Shown in pieces: positions 16,805 to 25,527 of a DNA stretch of 64,000 bases (position 1 is its first letter; every line of letters starts with the position of its first letter). The stretch is from Roseobacter denitrificans OCh 114 (GTDB lineage Bacteria > Pseudomonadota > Alphaproteobacteria > Rhodobacterales > Rhodobacteraceae). The notes below the pieces were generated by a model. That model made no database searches. It worked only from the letters and a program-made list of their open reading frames with translations, and was not told the DNA's origin. Location: positions 248,001 through 312,000 of the forward strand of contig NC_008209.1 in the NCBI RefSeq assembly GCF_000014045.1, written 5' to 3'. The position numbers were made by a program, and so were the translations under genes.

Positions 16805-17674
16805 ATGATCGGAATCATCGGCATAATCACCGTATTTGCAATGGTCTTTGGCGGCTACCTGGCTGCCGGGGGCAAGATGGGTATCATCTTCAAGGCTCTA
16901 CCATTCGAAATGACAATGATTGGTGGAGCGGCTGTCGGTGCGTTCCTCATCAGTAACGACATGTCAGCGATCAAGCACACGATGCGTGACCTCGGTCGCG
17001 TCTTCAAGGGGCCGAAGTGGTCCCATGAAGACTACAAGGATCTCCTATGCCTATTGTTCGAGCTGATACGGCTGGCGCGCCAAAATCCGGTCGCGATCGA
17101 AGAACACATTGAAGCGCCAGAAGAATCCTCAATTTTTTCAAAGTACGAGAAAATTCTAAAGGACAAGGAAGCAGTGGCCCTGATTTGTGACACCCTTCGC
17201 TCTGCGTCAATGAATTACGATGACCCGCATCAAGTGGAAGAAGTTCTCGAAAAACGTATGGAAGCAAACATGCACCATGCGATGCACTCCAGTCATGCTT
17301 TGCAAACGGTGGCCGACGGGCTTCCTGCTCTCGGTATTGTTGCTGCTGTTCTCGGAATCATTAAGACGATGGGCTCGATTGACCAACCGCCAGAGGTATT
17401 GGGTAAACTTATCGGTGGTGCTCTTGTTGGCACGTTCCTCGGGGTGTTCTTGGCATATGGCTTCGTAGGACCGTTTGCTGCGAAAGTAAAAAGCGTTACC
17501 GAAGAAGACGGTCACTTCTACCAGCTCATTAGGGAGGTCTTGGTCGCGAATTTGCATGCACATGCAACGAACATTTGTATTGAAGTCGGTCGCCAAAACA
17601 CGCCATCGCACCATCGCCCGAGCTTTGCGGAGTTGGAAGAGGCACTGAAATCCGTCAAGCAGAACGCGGCATGA
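16805..17674 (+). CDS. motA: Flagellar motor stator protein MotA
   Basis: The proton-channel stator subunit. Start taken at the ATG at 16805 behind GGGGAACGG; the longer frame from 16766 adds 13 poor residues. It has 289 residues with helices near 2-20, 30-50, ~170-190 and ~200-225. The VLGIIKTMGSIDQPPEVLGKLIGGALVGTFLGVFLAYGFVGPFAAK block holds the conserved torque/channel residues of the family. It overlaps the next gene by four bases. Its partner MotB is not in this window, although it is needed for a working stator. Confidence 0.95.
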   Translation: MIGIIGIITVFAMVFGGYLAAGGKMGIIFKALPFEMTMIGGAAVGAFLISNDMSAIKHTMRDLGRVFKGPKWSHEDYKDLLCLLFELIRLARQNPVAIEEHIEAPEESSIFSKYEKILKDKEAVALICDTLRSASMNYDDPHQVEEVLEKRMEANMHHAMHSSHALQTVADGLPALGIVAAVLGIIKTMGSIDQPPEVLGKLIGGALVGTFLGVFLAYGFVGPFAAKVKSVTEEDGHFYQLIREVLVANLHAHATNICIEVGRQNTPSHHRPSFAELEEALKSVKQNAA

Positions 17675-19926
17675 GAAAGCTCACACTTCTGATTTTTGTG
17701 GCGGTTCTATTTCCGCTACGATTGATGGCAGAGCCAATCGTAGTTCGCTCTGGCGAACACAACACATTTACGCGGCTGGTTATGCAACTACCCACAGATG
17801 TCGAGTGGAGTATTGCGCAAGCTGAGAAGAATCCCATTCTCAAGCTTGAAAACTACGACGGTGGCTTTGACTTGAGCGTTGCCTTTGAGATTATCCCACG
17901 CACGCGCCTGCAGGCTTTGGTCGCGAAAGCTTCGCAGTTGGAGCTGCAACTGGCGTGCAACTGCGTTGTTGATGCGTTCTTGGAACAAAACAGTTTTTTG
18001 GTCATTGATATCACGAATTCGGACCGACCTGTTTTGGAGGACGTTGTGGATGCTGGTAGTGAAACAGAGGCAATTAGCATCCCAGCATCAGGCTTTTCAT
18101 ACGGTGAATTGCTTTGGTCACAATCGGATCAACAGATCGCTCAGTCTTCAGAAAGTGTTGTGCAAGACGGATCAAGTGAGGCGGGCATTGTAACAGACGA
18201 ACAGAGCCTTTCGATGGAGAGTGAGCTTGTTTCTGAAACTCAGGAAAGGCTGCTCGCAGCGTTTTCGTCTGCAGCGTCCAGGGGAATATTGACACCAAAG
18301 CCCGATGTTTCGATTTCTAACCCGCCAAGAAATGCGGAAACTCCACCTGCTGAAATATTCGACTCGTCGGAACAAATACCGATCATCGCCACACCGTTGG
18401 CTGGGAACATGAGGATATCAAACAGTAGTGACATACCAGAAAGCGGGCTAGAGCGAGACACAGTCGCTTCGAGCCCGGTATGCATGGATCCAGCTGTCGT
18501 TGACGTCGCATCCTGGGGTCATGAAGAAGACATGGGGAAGCAGATCGGCACATCGGTTCTTGGGCTATATGATCCGTCAGGTCGGTTAATGCCAGAAAAA
18601 GTACTGGCGCACGCGCGTTTGCAGCTTTACTTTGGCCTCGGGCAGGAAGCGAAACAGACCCTTGAAATGGCTCCGAGCCTGAAAGCCCAGTATCCAGAAT
18701 TATTGGATATTGCTAGTGTTTTGGAGTTTGGACATGCTCAGAACCCGCGCAGTTTGCATCGCTTCGCGGACTGCGACTCTGACTTGGCACTGTGGGCTCT
18801 TTTGGCAGCGAGTGAGATCCCTCCAGACCAGACGGTGAACGCACTCGCGGCTTTGCGCGGCTTGGATAAATTGCCGAGCCATCTCAAATCGTTTCTTGCC
18901 CAAAAAGTAAGTGAGCGCTTGGCGGCACGCGGTGATGTAGCAAACGCAAGTATCGCGCTGCGAAGTTATCAAAGGCTGACTGACGGTGATGACGAACCAA
19001 GATTGGTGCATGCGGAGTTGGCCGACCTGCGAAATGAGGCTGCACAAGCAGAGGCAGTTATAAACGACATAGTGAATAGCGAAACTAGCGAAACAGCTGA
19101 AGCCATTATCGAACTTATCGACCGGCAAGTCGCCGCGCAAACGCCAGTAGAAGCTGACGTAGCTCTATTGGCAGAGACCTATGCGCTTGAACTGAGGAAT
19201 TCCGAAAAAGGTCCAGTGATGCTTCGTGCATTTGTACTCGCTGCTGCAAGTTCAGGACAATACACAAAGGCGTTTGAGACGCTGGACACTCAAAACTCAG
19301 CGCTTGATGTCCAAACGAGAACTGAACTCACAAGTTTTGCTTTTACCGAACTGGCTGATGGTGCAACTGATATAGACTTTTTGGAAGCTTACTTTGATCT
19401 TTTCTCAGGCAAGAAAGACGACCTCAATCAGAAAGCAATAGTGGCAACTGCCCAAAGACTGTTTGATCTGGGTTTTCACACTGAAGCTGCTTCGGTGCTT
19501 CTCAATCGTCCTATCGAACCCTTGTCACCAGACGCAAGACTGCTGAAGTCCAGGCTCGCTCTTTTAGAAAACGACTATCAACAAAGCTATGACCTGATTA
19601 GTGACTTAAATGGAACCGATGCAGCATTGATCAAAGGGCAGGCGATGCAGGGTCTAGGAAAACCCGAGATTGCCGCTCAGTATTTTTCAGTGGCAGAAGC
19701 CGAAACAGATGCAAGAGATTCGGCATGGCTCTCTGACGATTGGAACAATTTGTTGACCGAAGACGATATGGTTTTTGGACAACTGCGTGCGATCGTAAAT
19801 GAACCAACTGACCGGATACCGCAGAACAATGAAATGATTAACAATAGCAACCAAGCAATAGCCTCGAGTGCCAACGCAAGGCTCACGCTGGAAGGGCTTC
19901 TGACAGAGCTTGAGGTGCAAAATTGA
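17671..19926 (+). CDS. Large exported protein with AMIN-like N-domain and helical repeats, flagellar operon
   Basis: A 751-residue protein translated with motA (ATGA overlap). It has a signal peptide (~1-20, ending LMA-EPIVV). Residues ~22-110 look like a beta-rich AMIN-type domain (VVRSGEHNTFTRLVMQLPTDVEWSIAQ). Then comes a low-complexity Ser/Glu-rich linker (~125-270), and from ~300 to the end a series of short helical hairpins resembling TPR/SEL1 repeats (for instance RLQLYFGLGQEAKQTLEMAP and QRLFDLGFHTEAASVLLNRP). Cysteines are few. It is probably periplasmic and may be a structural or MotC-like motor accessory; no named family was recognised. It is AT-richer than most of the window. Confidence 0.8.
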   Translation: MRKLTLLIFVAVLFPLRLMAEPIVVRSGEHNTFTRLVMQLPTDVEWSIAQAEKNPILKLENYDGGFDLSVAFEIIPRTRLQALVAKASQLELQLACNCVVDAFLEQNSFLVIDITNSDRPVLEDVVDAGSETEAISIPASGFSYGELLWSQSDQQIAQSSESVVQDGSSEAGIVTDEQSLSMESELVSETQERLLAAFSSAASRGILTPKPDVSISNPPRNAETPPAEIFDSSEQIPIIATPLAGNMRISNSSDIPESGLERDTVASSPVCMDPAVVDVASWGHEEDMGKQIGTSVLGLYDPSGRLMPEKVLAHARLQLYFGLGQEAKQTLEMAPSLKAQYPELLDIASVLEFGHAQNPRSLHRFADCDSDLALWALLAASEIPPDQTVNALAALRGLDKLPSHLKSFLAQKVSERLAARGDVANASIALRSYQRLTDGDDEPRLVHAELADLRNEAAQAEAVINDIVNSETSETAEAIIELIDRQVAAQTPVEADVALLAETYALELRNSEKGPVMLRAFVLAAASSGQYTKAFETLDTQNSALDVQTRTELTSFAFTELADGATDIDFLEAYFDLFSGKKDDLNQKAIVATAQRLFDLGFHTEAASVLLNRPIEPLSPDARLLKSRLALLENDYQQSYDLISDLNGTDAALIKGQAMQGLGKPEIAAQYFSVAEAETDARDSAWLSDDWNNLLTEDDMVFGQLRAIVNEPTDRIPQNNEMINNSNQAIASSANARLTLEGLLTELEVQN

Positions 19927-20168
19927 AACAAAAGTCGCGAGGGTGAATAGCATTCCTACAACCAATCCATGGCTTCATTTCTGTTCCAAACTGAAGTTCC
20001 ATCGACCTTACGAATAGTTCTTGATCTGCCCAGTTTTAGTAACGCTTCCAGTTTTCGCCTCATCCACCTTTCGTTTGAATGCGGCAAGGCTTTTCAATCT
20101 CAGTGCTGAGTGGCGACGATGTGGAGTTTAGAAGCCGGTGATGAATTCCAAGAGGGCCTCTCAGCGTG
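19927..20168. other. Non-coding junction after the flagellar cluster
   Basis: About 240 bases with no supportable gene between the end of the 751-residue gene and the first IS3 remnant. No terminator hairpin with a T-run was seen. Confidence 0.4.
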
Positions 20169-20502
20169 CCGCCTAGCTTTGTGTATCGGCGGCTCCATAT
20201 CCTGCTGAAGCGCGAAGACGTATAATTGAACCACAAGAAGCCGTTCCTGTATCGGAAAGAACGGGTAGCAGTCCGTAAACAGGGCGGTTACAAGCATGCC
20301 TAGCGACGCGGCGTCTGATCTTGGCGCGAGAAACGACCGACCAACGCAGGTGCTCGGATTTCGTCTCGGACGCCCTGTTGAATGATCAGCGGTTCCACGT
20401 TCTGTGTATCATGGAGGATTGAACCCGCGAAGCTCAGGCGACAGTGGTGAACCGACACATATCCGGGCAACGGGTGACTCGGAAACTGGATGACCGGGTC
20501 AG
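20169..20502 (+). pseudogene. IS3-family orfB remnant A
   Basis: Reading through stops, YRRLHILLKREDV, LNHKK, RVAVRKQGG (one frame) and then SDFVSDALLNDQRFHVLCIMED (shifted by one, with an in-frame TGA at 20420), TREAQATVVNRHISGQRVTRKLDDRV match the middle of an IS3-type integrase. At least four stops and one frameshift show long decay. It is cut at about 20500, where a different IS3 orfB fragment begins. Confidence 0.65.
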
Positions 20503-20964
20503 GTGCGCAAGAGAGGCACGCGCCGCCCGATCGGCCTGCCAGAAACGATCCATCAGTGGTGGAGGCCGGGCTTCGTTTCAGACGCCTTCACACCCTCTCA
20601 TCCTTTGCGACGCAAACGACTGCCTGGTAATGGATGGCCGGAAGTTCCGTGTTCTGGCCATCATAGACGATTGCAGCCGGGAGTGTTTGGTGCTTGTGCC
20701 CGACAGGTCACTGTCTGGCGCGCGGCAGACACGCGAGCTGGATCAGATCATTCAGCTGCGCGCAACTGGTACCAGTATGCTAAGGTGGATTGGCACTGCA
20801 TCGCCGTTGGAAAACCGCCACAGAACGGGTTCGTCGAGAGCTTCTACGGCAGGATGCGGGATGATTTTCTGAACCAGCATTTGTTCTCGTCCCTCGCTGA
20901 CGCACGGTCAGAGATCGCAAAGTGCAAAGACGACCACAACCAAAACCAGCCAACCCCACGCTAA
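20503..20964 (+). pseudogene. IS3-family orfB remnant B
   Basis: Begins with VRKRGTRRPIGLPETIHQ, moves to another frame at DGRKFRVLAIIDDCSRECLVLVPDRSLSGARQTRELDQII, and returns to the first at VDWHCIAVGKPPQNGFVESFYGRMRDDFLNQHLFSSLADARSEI. The segment with the second catalytic Asp (normally SDNG) is missing. It is a broken copy fused directly to remnant A in the same direction, so it is not one element but a recombined pair. Confidence 0.7.
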
Positions 20965-21099
20965 ACGCGTTCGCAGCCAAAACGAAGTTGCAAAAGCAGG
21001 CCGCATGAGGCCGGAAATCAAGACGCAGATGCGCCTAACGACTGGAAGAGAGTTAGGTCTCAGGTCAGCAGCAATAGGAAAATGTCGGAACACCGGCGT

Positions 21100-21240
21100 G
21101 TCACCCAGCGCAGCACTGTGCGACATGGCATTAGCCAACATCCGCTCCGGGCGATTGTTCTCACCTTCAAGCGCCCGCAACCTCTTCGTGTCAGACACGT
21201 TCATGCCGCCGATCGACCGAAGGAAACTTCCAGCTTGACT
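21100..21240 (-). pseudogene. IS3-family orfA remnant, opposite strand
   Basis: On the minus strand, GGMNVSDTKRLRALEGENNR and the following MLANAMSHSAAL match the leucine-zipper end of an IS3-type OrfA, reading toward remnant B. The helix-turn-helix half is missing or unreadable. It shows that a third IS3 copy once lay here in the opposite direction. Confidence 0.6.
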
Positions 21241-21451
21241 CTGGGGTCTTAAGGTCCGCTTCCTATTCTTTGATCGCCCCCTTTTGGCAGGTTCGTTTTA
21301 GAAGATGAAGCGCTCTTCGGTCGAACGTATCCTGCGATCCAAAAATGTCAGGAAAACGAGATAACGCAGCATCCATGAAACAGACGCACCTCCGTCAAAA
21401 AAACCGGATCAATCAGATGTATTTCAGGTTTTATTGTCTGCTCGAAGAGAC

Positions 21452-22537
21452 CTAGTCTTGCAAAACTGCCATACTGTCGCTGTCCCAGCCGATCCAGATC
21501 GGGTCCGCACCAACGGCCTGCCCTGTTTCTGCATCCACAAAAGCACGCAGAACCGCACCCTCGGTCTCTTCAATGACCAGATCGAGCGCCATGCGGCTGC
21601 CGAGAAAAGTTTTGCCGACAACTTTGCCTTGCACGGCATTGGCTGCATTTGGGCGTGTCGTATGAAACCCCAGTTTCTCCAGCCGGACGGAGGCGGTTAT
21701 CGCATCGCCCGTTTGTAAAGGCCCGGCGGGTGCCTGACCGCTCAGGGTGTGCCCGAACCAATCCATCACGATCCTGTCGCCGTCGCGCGCGCGCATCTGA
21801 CCGGACAAGAGGTTCGTCTCTCCGATGAATTCGGCAACGAAGCGGGTTGCGGGGTGAAAATACAACTCTTCGGGTGTGCCGTCTTGCTCAACCCGACCCT
21901 TGTTCATCACCACGATGCGGTCGGACATGGTCAGCGCCTCTTCCTGATCATGGGTGACAAAGAAAAAGGTTTTATGCGTGCGTTGCTGGATCGATTTCAA
22001 CTCCTGCTGAACCTGCCCGCGCAACTTGGCATCCAGCGCGCCCAGGGGTTCGTCCAACAGCAAAAGGGCCGGATCAGGCGCAAGCGCGCGGGCCAGCGCC
22101 ACCCGCTGACGCTGCCCCCCCGACAGTTGGCCGGGATAGCGGTCGCCAAATCCATCCAGTTCGAGAAAAGCCATGATCTCGTCCTGACGGCGTTTGATGT
22201 TCGCCTTGTCCATACCCTTCAGTTCAAGCCCAAAGGAGATGTTCTGCCGGACGGTCATGTGGGGAAAAAGCGCATAGTCCTGAAACACCATGTTGACGTG
22301 GCGCTTTTCGGGCGGCTGCGTCGTGACGTCCTCACCATCCAGAATGACGCGGCCCTTGTCGGGTCGTTCAAACCCGCCAAGAATACGCAGCGTCGTCGAC
22401 TTGCCACAGCCCGAGGGGCCCAGAAAGGTCACGAATTCGCCGCGCGCGATGTCCAGCGTCAGATTATCCAGCGCAACGGTATTGCCAAAGCTCTTGGAAA
22501 TACCTTCGATACGGACAAGAGGGGGGGCGTCAGTCAT
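21452..22537 (-). CDS. ABC transporter ATP-binding protein, spermidine/putrescine type
   Basis: The ATPase of the importer encoded just upstream. It has 361 residues, with Walker A GPSGCGKST at ~40-48, Q-loop QDYALFPHM, signature LSGGQRQRV at ~138, Walker B LLLLDE at ~158-163, the switch His (VTHDQEEA), and a C-terminal TOBE-like domain from ~280 (GDAITASVRLEKLGF). PotA-type proteins have exactly this layout. It overlaps the downstream permease gene by four bases and is the last gene of the operon. Polyamine is the family's typical cargo, not a proven one. Confidence 0.93.
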   Translation of the reverse strand: MTDAPPLVRIEGISKSFGNTVALDNLTLDIARGEFVTFLGPSGCGKSTTLRILGGFERPDKGRVILDGEDVTTQPPEKRHVNMVFQDYALFPHMTVRQNISFGLELKGMDKANIKRRQDEIMAFLELDGFGDRYPGQLSGGQRQRVALARALAPDPALLLLDEPLGALDAKLRGQVQQELKSIQQRTHKTFFFVTHDQEEALTMSDRIVVMNKGRVEQDGTPEELYFHPATRFVAEFIGETNLLSGQMRARDGDRIVMDWFGHTLSGQAPAGPLQTGDAITASVRLEKLGFHTTRPNAANAVQGKVVGKTFLGSRMALDLVIEETEGAVLRAFVDAETGQAVGADPIWIGWDSDSMAVLQD

Positions 22538-23325
22538 GGGTTTGTATCCCTGTTCATGCGGCGGGTGAAGCGTTCTGCCCAGATGCCAATGGCAGCTGTC
22601 AGGACCAGCGCAACCGTTGCGATGGCGTTGATCTCGGGTGACATGCCCGACCTCAACATGGCGAAAATCAGAACGGGGAGCGTTGGTTCGTAGCCGCCCA
22701 AGAAGAACGACCGCACGAAATCATCAAAGCTGAGCAGCAGGCAAAAGATACTGGCCCCAAGGATCGCGGGGATCAGGTAAGGCACGGTGATGCGCAAAAA
22801 GGCGATGATCGGGTCCGCGCCCAGATCGCGCGCCGCCTCAATCTGGCTTTTGGGCAAGGTTGACAGCCGCGCCATGACAACCAGCACCACAAAGGGCACG
22901 TTATGCACCGCATGTGCCCAGATGATCGCGCCCATCCCCGGCTCGATTCCCAGCCAGCGGGCATAAATGCGAAAGGCGATGGCGGAGATGATACCGGGCA
23001 CCAGTGCAGGCAGCAGCGTGAGGCCAAAGACCGCCGCCCGGCCAATAAACTTGCGCCCCTCCAGCAGCACCGCGATCCACGTGCCCACCACAACAGAGAT
23101 CAGTGTCGACAAGATCGCAATTGTCACCGAATACCCCAGCGTCGAGAGCAATTCGGCATCCACAAAAACACCCATATACCAATCCAATGTCCAGGACCGG
23201 ATGGGAAAACCGATAAACTTGCTGTCCTTGAACCCCATCAGGATCATCAGCAGCAGCGGCACGAAGACATAGAGCACAAAAGCCCAATAGATGCAGGACA
23301 ACAGGATGCGATTGCCGCGTCTCAT
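22534..23325 (-). CDS. ABC transporter permease, PotC type
   Basis: An inner-membrane permease of 263 residues from the ATG at 23325 (AGGGAGA upstream; the longer frame to 23430 is Cys-rich, out of character). Five to six helices surround the ABC contact loop EAARDLGADPIIAFLRITVP. It overlaps the PotB-type permease by four bases and the ATPase by four. Confidence 0.92.
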   Translation of the reverse strand: MRRGNRILLSCIYWAFVLYVFVPLLLMILMGFKDSKFIGFPIRSWTLDWYMGVFVDAELLSTLGYSVTIAILSTLISVVVGTWIAVLLEGRKFIGRAAVFGLTLLPALVPGIISAIAFRIYARWLGIEPGMGAIIWAHAVHNVPFVVLVVMARLSTLPKSQIEAARDLGADPIIAFLRITVPYLIPAILGASIFCLLLSFDDFVRSFFLGGYEPTLPVLIFAMLRSGMSPEINAIATVALVLTAAIGIWAERFTRRMNRDTNP

Positions 23326-24299
23326 TTGGTGTCTCCCTTGCGCAACGCATACATCAGCTTTTGGAACACAGCCGTCAGCACGATCGCACCCGCAAACATG
23401 ATTGTGGCAAAGGCAGCGCCCGTGGGCCATTCATCCCCCGCCACGTGGAAGAACCCCGCGATGGTCTGGGCAAAGACGGTGGTGGACGGCCCGCCCAACA
23501 GCACCGGCGTGGCGTAAAACCCGGTCGAGATCAGGAACACCAGCGTACAGCCCGACGATATTCCCTCAAGCGTCAGGGGCAATGTCACGCGACGAAAGCG
23601 GGTCCACGCCCCGGCACCAAGGTCAGCGGCGGCTTCGTTGTAGCTGTCGGGCAGTTTTTCCAGCGCGGAATAAAGCGGCAAAAGCATATAGAGCGCAGTC
23701 AGGTAAACGATGCCGACCCCCATGGAAAAACTGGTGTACATGAAAGGGATGGGCCGGTCGATCAGGCCAAACCATTGCAGCACCAGATTGACCGCTCCGG
23801 TATTGCCCAAGAGGATCATGATCGCATAGGTGCGCACGATCTCCCCCACCCAGAACGGAATAAGGAGCAACAATAACAATAACATCCGGTTCTTGCGGCT
23901 GACGTGACGCGCAAGGAAATAGGCCACCGGATAGGTCAGGATCAGCGTGCAAAAGGTAAAAACCGCCGCAAAGCTCAGCGTGCGAAAGAAGGGTTGCCAG
24001 AAAATCTGATCGCCAAAAAAGCGCGCATAATTGTCCAGTGTGAAGCTCTGTTCCACGCCGGGGGCGACGGGATAGGCATCCATCAGGCTGACGCGCAGCA
24101 TCTGCACCATGGGGCCTAAATGCTGGGTCAAGACCCAAAGGATTGGAAAAGCCGCCAGAATGAGGAACTGCCGCCGGGGCGATGCGGTGGCGATGCCCAT
24201 CACCGTGCGATACGCTGTCCAGCCGGAAAGACGCCCCCAGAACGTGCGGTCGGCCCCGTTTTGCGGGATGCTGCCTTGGGCCGCGGCCTCGTTGCGCAT
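23322..24299 (-). CDS. ABC transporter permease, PotB type
   Basis: A 325-residue permease with a ~50-residue cytoplasmic N-terminus, six helices and the ABC contact motif EAAADLGAGAWTRFRRVTLPLT near residue 235. The VPFVNLVLQWFGL-like middle and the SIGVGIVYLTALYMLLPLYSALEKLPDSY stretch are usual for PotB/YdcU proteins. It forms the permease pair with the next gene. Confidence 0.92.
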   Translation of the reverse strand: MRNEAAAQGSIPQNGADRTFWGRLSGWTAYRTVMGIATASPRRQFLILAAFPILWVLTQHLGPMVQMLRVSLMDAYPVAPGVEQSFTLDNYARFFGDQIFWQPFFRTLSFAAVFTFCTLILTYPVAYFLARHVSRKNRMLLLLLLLIPFWVGEIVRTYAIMILLGNTGAVNLVLQWFGLIDRPIPFMYTSFSMGVGIVYLTALYMLLPLYSALEKLPDSYNEAAADLGAGAWTRFRRVTLPLTLEGISSGCTLVFLISTGFYATPVLLGGPSTTVFAQTIAGFFHVAGDEWPTGAAFATIMFAGAIVLTAVFQKLMYALRKGDTK

Positions 24300-24329
24300 G
24301 GACAGGCTCCTTTGGTGGAAAAGCTCAAA

Positions 24330-24363
24330 GGCCCCGCCCGCCGCAAATGGGCGCGCGGGGCGG
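24330..24363 (-). terminator. GC-rich hairpin between solute-binding and permease genes
   Basis: GGCCCCGCCCGCCGC...GGGCGCGCGGGGCGG forms a near-perfect GC-rich stem in the 77-base gap. Such hairpins after solute-binding genes commonly raise the binding protein's share by partial termination or 3' mRNA protection. No strong T-run follows on the minus strand. Confidence 0.5.
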
Positions 24364-24376
24364 TATTACAAAAGGA

Positions 24377-25483
24377 TCAGGCGGCTTTGATCGCTTCGAC
24401 GGCCGGATCAACCAGTTCGTATTTCATCTTGTTGGCCTCGGCGCGGAAGAACTGCAATCTGGCCAGTTCCTCATCCGGGAAAGCGGTGGATTTCTTTTCC
24501 AGATCCGTCAGGTAGTTGGACGCATCCTTGTAGGTCGAGATAAAGCCAGATGCCCTTGTCATCGCCGCGCCAATCTCGGGCGAGGCGAGGATGGCGTTGA
24601 TGAACGTATAGGCGTTGTCCACATTCGGCGCGTTGTTGGCGATGTTGTAGGTATAGACAAAGCCATAGGACCCTTCCTCGGGAATGGTCATGGCCAGCGG
24701 GAAGCCATCGTTGATCAAGGCCGCCGCAGGGCCGTTCCAGCTATGACCAAGCGCGATGTCCTGATTGACGAACATCTGCTGAATTTCGGCACCGCTGTCA
24801 TAGTATTTGCGCACCAGCGGTTTATGCTCGATCAGGAATTGCTTGGCCTCCTCGACGATGGCGGCGGCTTTTTCCGGATCGTCCATATAAGCGACCATAT
24901 TGCCGTCATAGCCCATCTTGAGCATGATGATCGACATCATATCCTGAATGATATAGGCGGTTTGGCCCTTGAACTTTTCGGAGAACAGCGCGTCCCAGCT
25001 TGTGACTTCCTCAGGGCTCACCAGCTCGGTGTTGTAGGACAGAACTTCCATGCCCGACAGGATCGGCGCACCCCATTTGTTTCCATTGATCGTCGCCCAG
25101 TCACTTTCGGAGAACGTCGGGTTGATGTTGCCCCAATTCGCCAGACGGTCGGTATCCAGCGGTGCCAGCAATTCGCTGTCAATGAACTGCAGGAAGCGGT
25201 GCCCGGCAACCGTCATGATATCGACGGTCGGGTTCGGGGCTTCGGCGGCCAGCAAGTTGAACTGCTTGCCCTGATCGTCCACGAGGCGCACGTTCACCTT
25301 GATGCCGGTTTCAGCCTCGAACTGATCCTTGAAGGCGGCGGGCACAAAATCGTTATAGGTCCAGATGTTGACCTCCCCGCCCGAAGCGGAGGCACGGCGC
25401 AGATACGCCGGGCTGGCAAGCGCCACACCCGTCATCGCAGCAGTGCCCAGAAAGCGGCGGCGGTCGTAAATCAGTTTCGTCAT
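24377..25483 (-). CDS. ABC transporter solute-binding protein, PotD/PotF type, Tat-exported
   Basis: A 368-residue periplasmic binding protein. The N-terminus DRRRFLGTAAMTGVALASPA carries a twin-arginine signal. The mature protein starts near GGEVNIWTYNDFVPAAFKDQFEAETGIKVN, the usual beginning of polyamine/spermidine-binding proteins. The ligand pocket cannot be read with confidence. It lies 44 bases downstream of the opine-dehydrogenase-like gene and upstream of the permeases. Confidence 0.92.
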   Translation of the reverse strand: MTKLIYDRRRFLGTAAMTGVALASPAYLRRASASGGEVNIWTYNDFVPAAFKDQFEAETGIKVNVRLVDDQGKQFNLLAAEAPNPTVDIMTVAGHRFLQFIDSELLAPLDTDRLANWGNINPTFSESDWATINGNKWGAPILSGMEVLSYNTELVSPEEVTSWDALFSEKFKGQTAYIIQDMMSIIMLKMGYDGNMVAYMDDPEKAAAIVEEAKQFLIEHKPLVRKYYDSGAEIQQMFVNQDIALGHSWNGPAAALINDGFPLAMTIPEEGSYGFVYTYNIANNAPNVDNAYTFINAILASPEIGAAMTRASGFISTYKDASNYLTDLEKKSTAFPDEELARLQFFRAEANKMKYELVDPAVEAIKAA

Positions 25484-25527
25484 GTGTCATGTCTCCTTGT
25501 TGGGTGAAGTGATTTCCGCATCGTTTT

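Noticed and set aside
24182..25507. Plus-strand open frame of 441 codons
   Set aside because: It lies opposite a clear solute-binding protein gene with a Tat signal; the translated text is Arg/His-rich and without family features.
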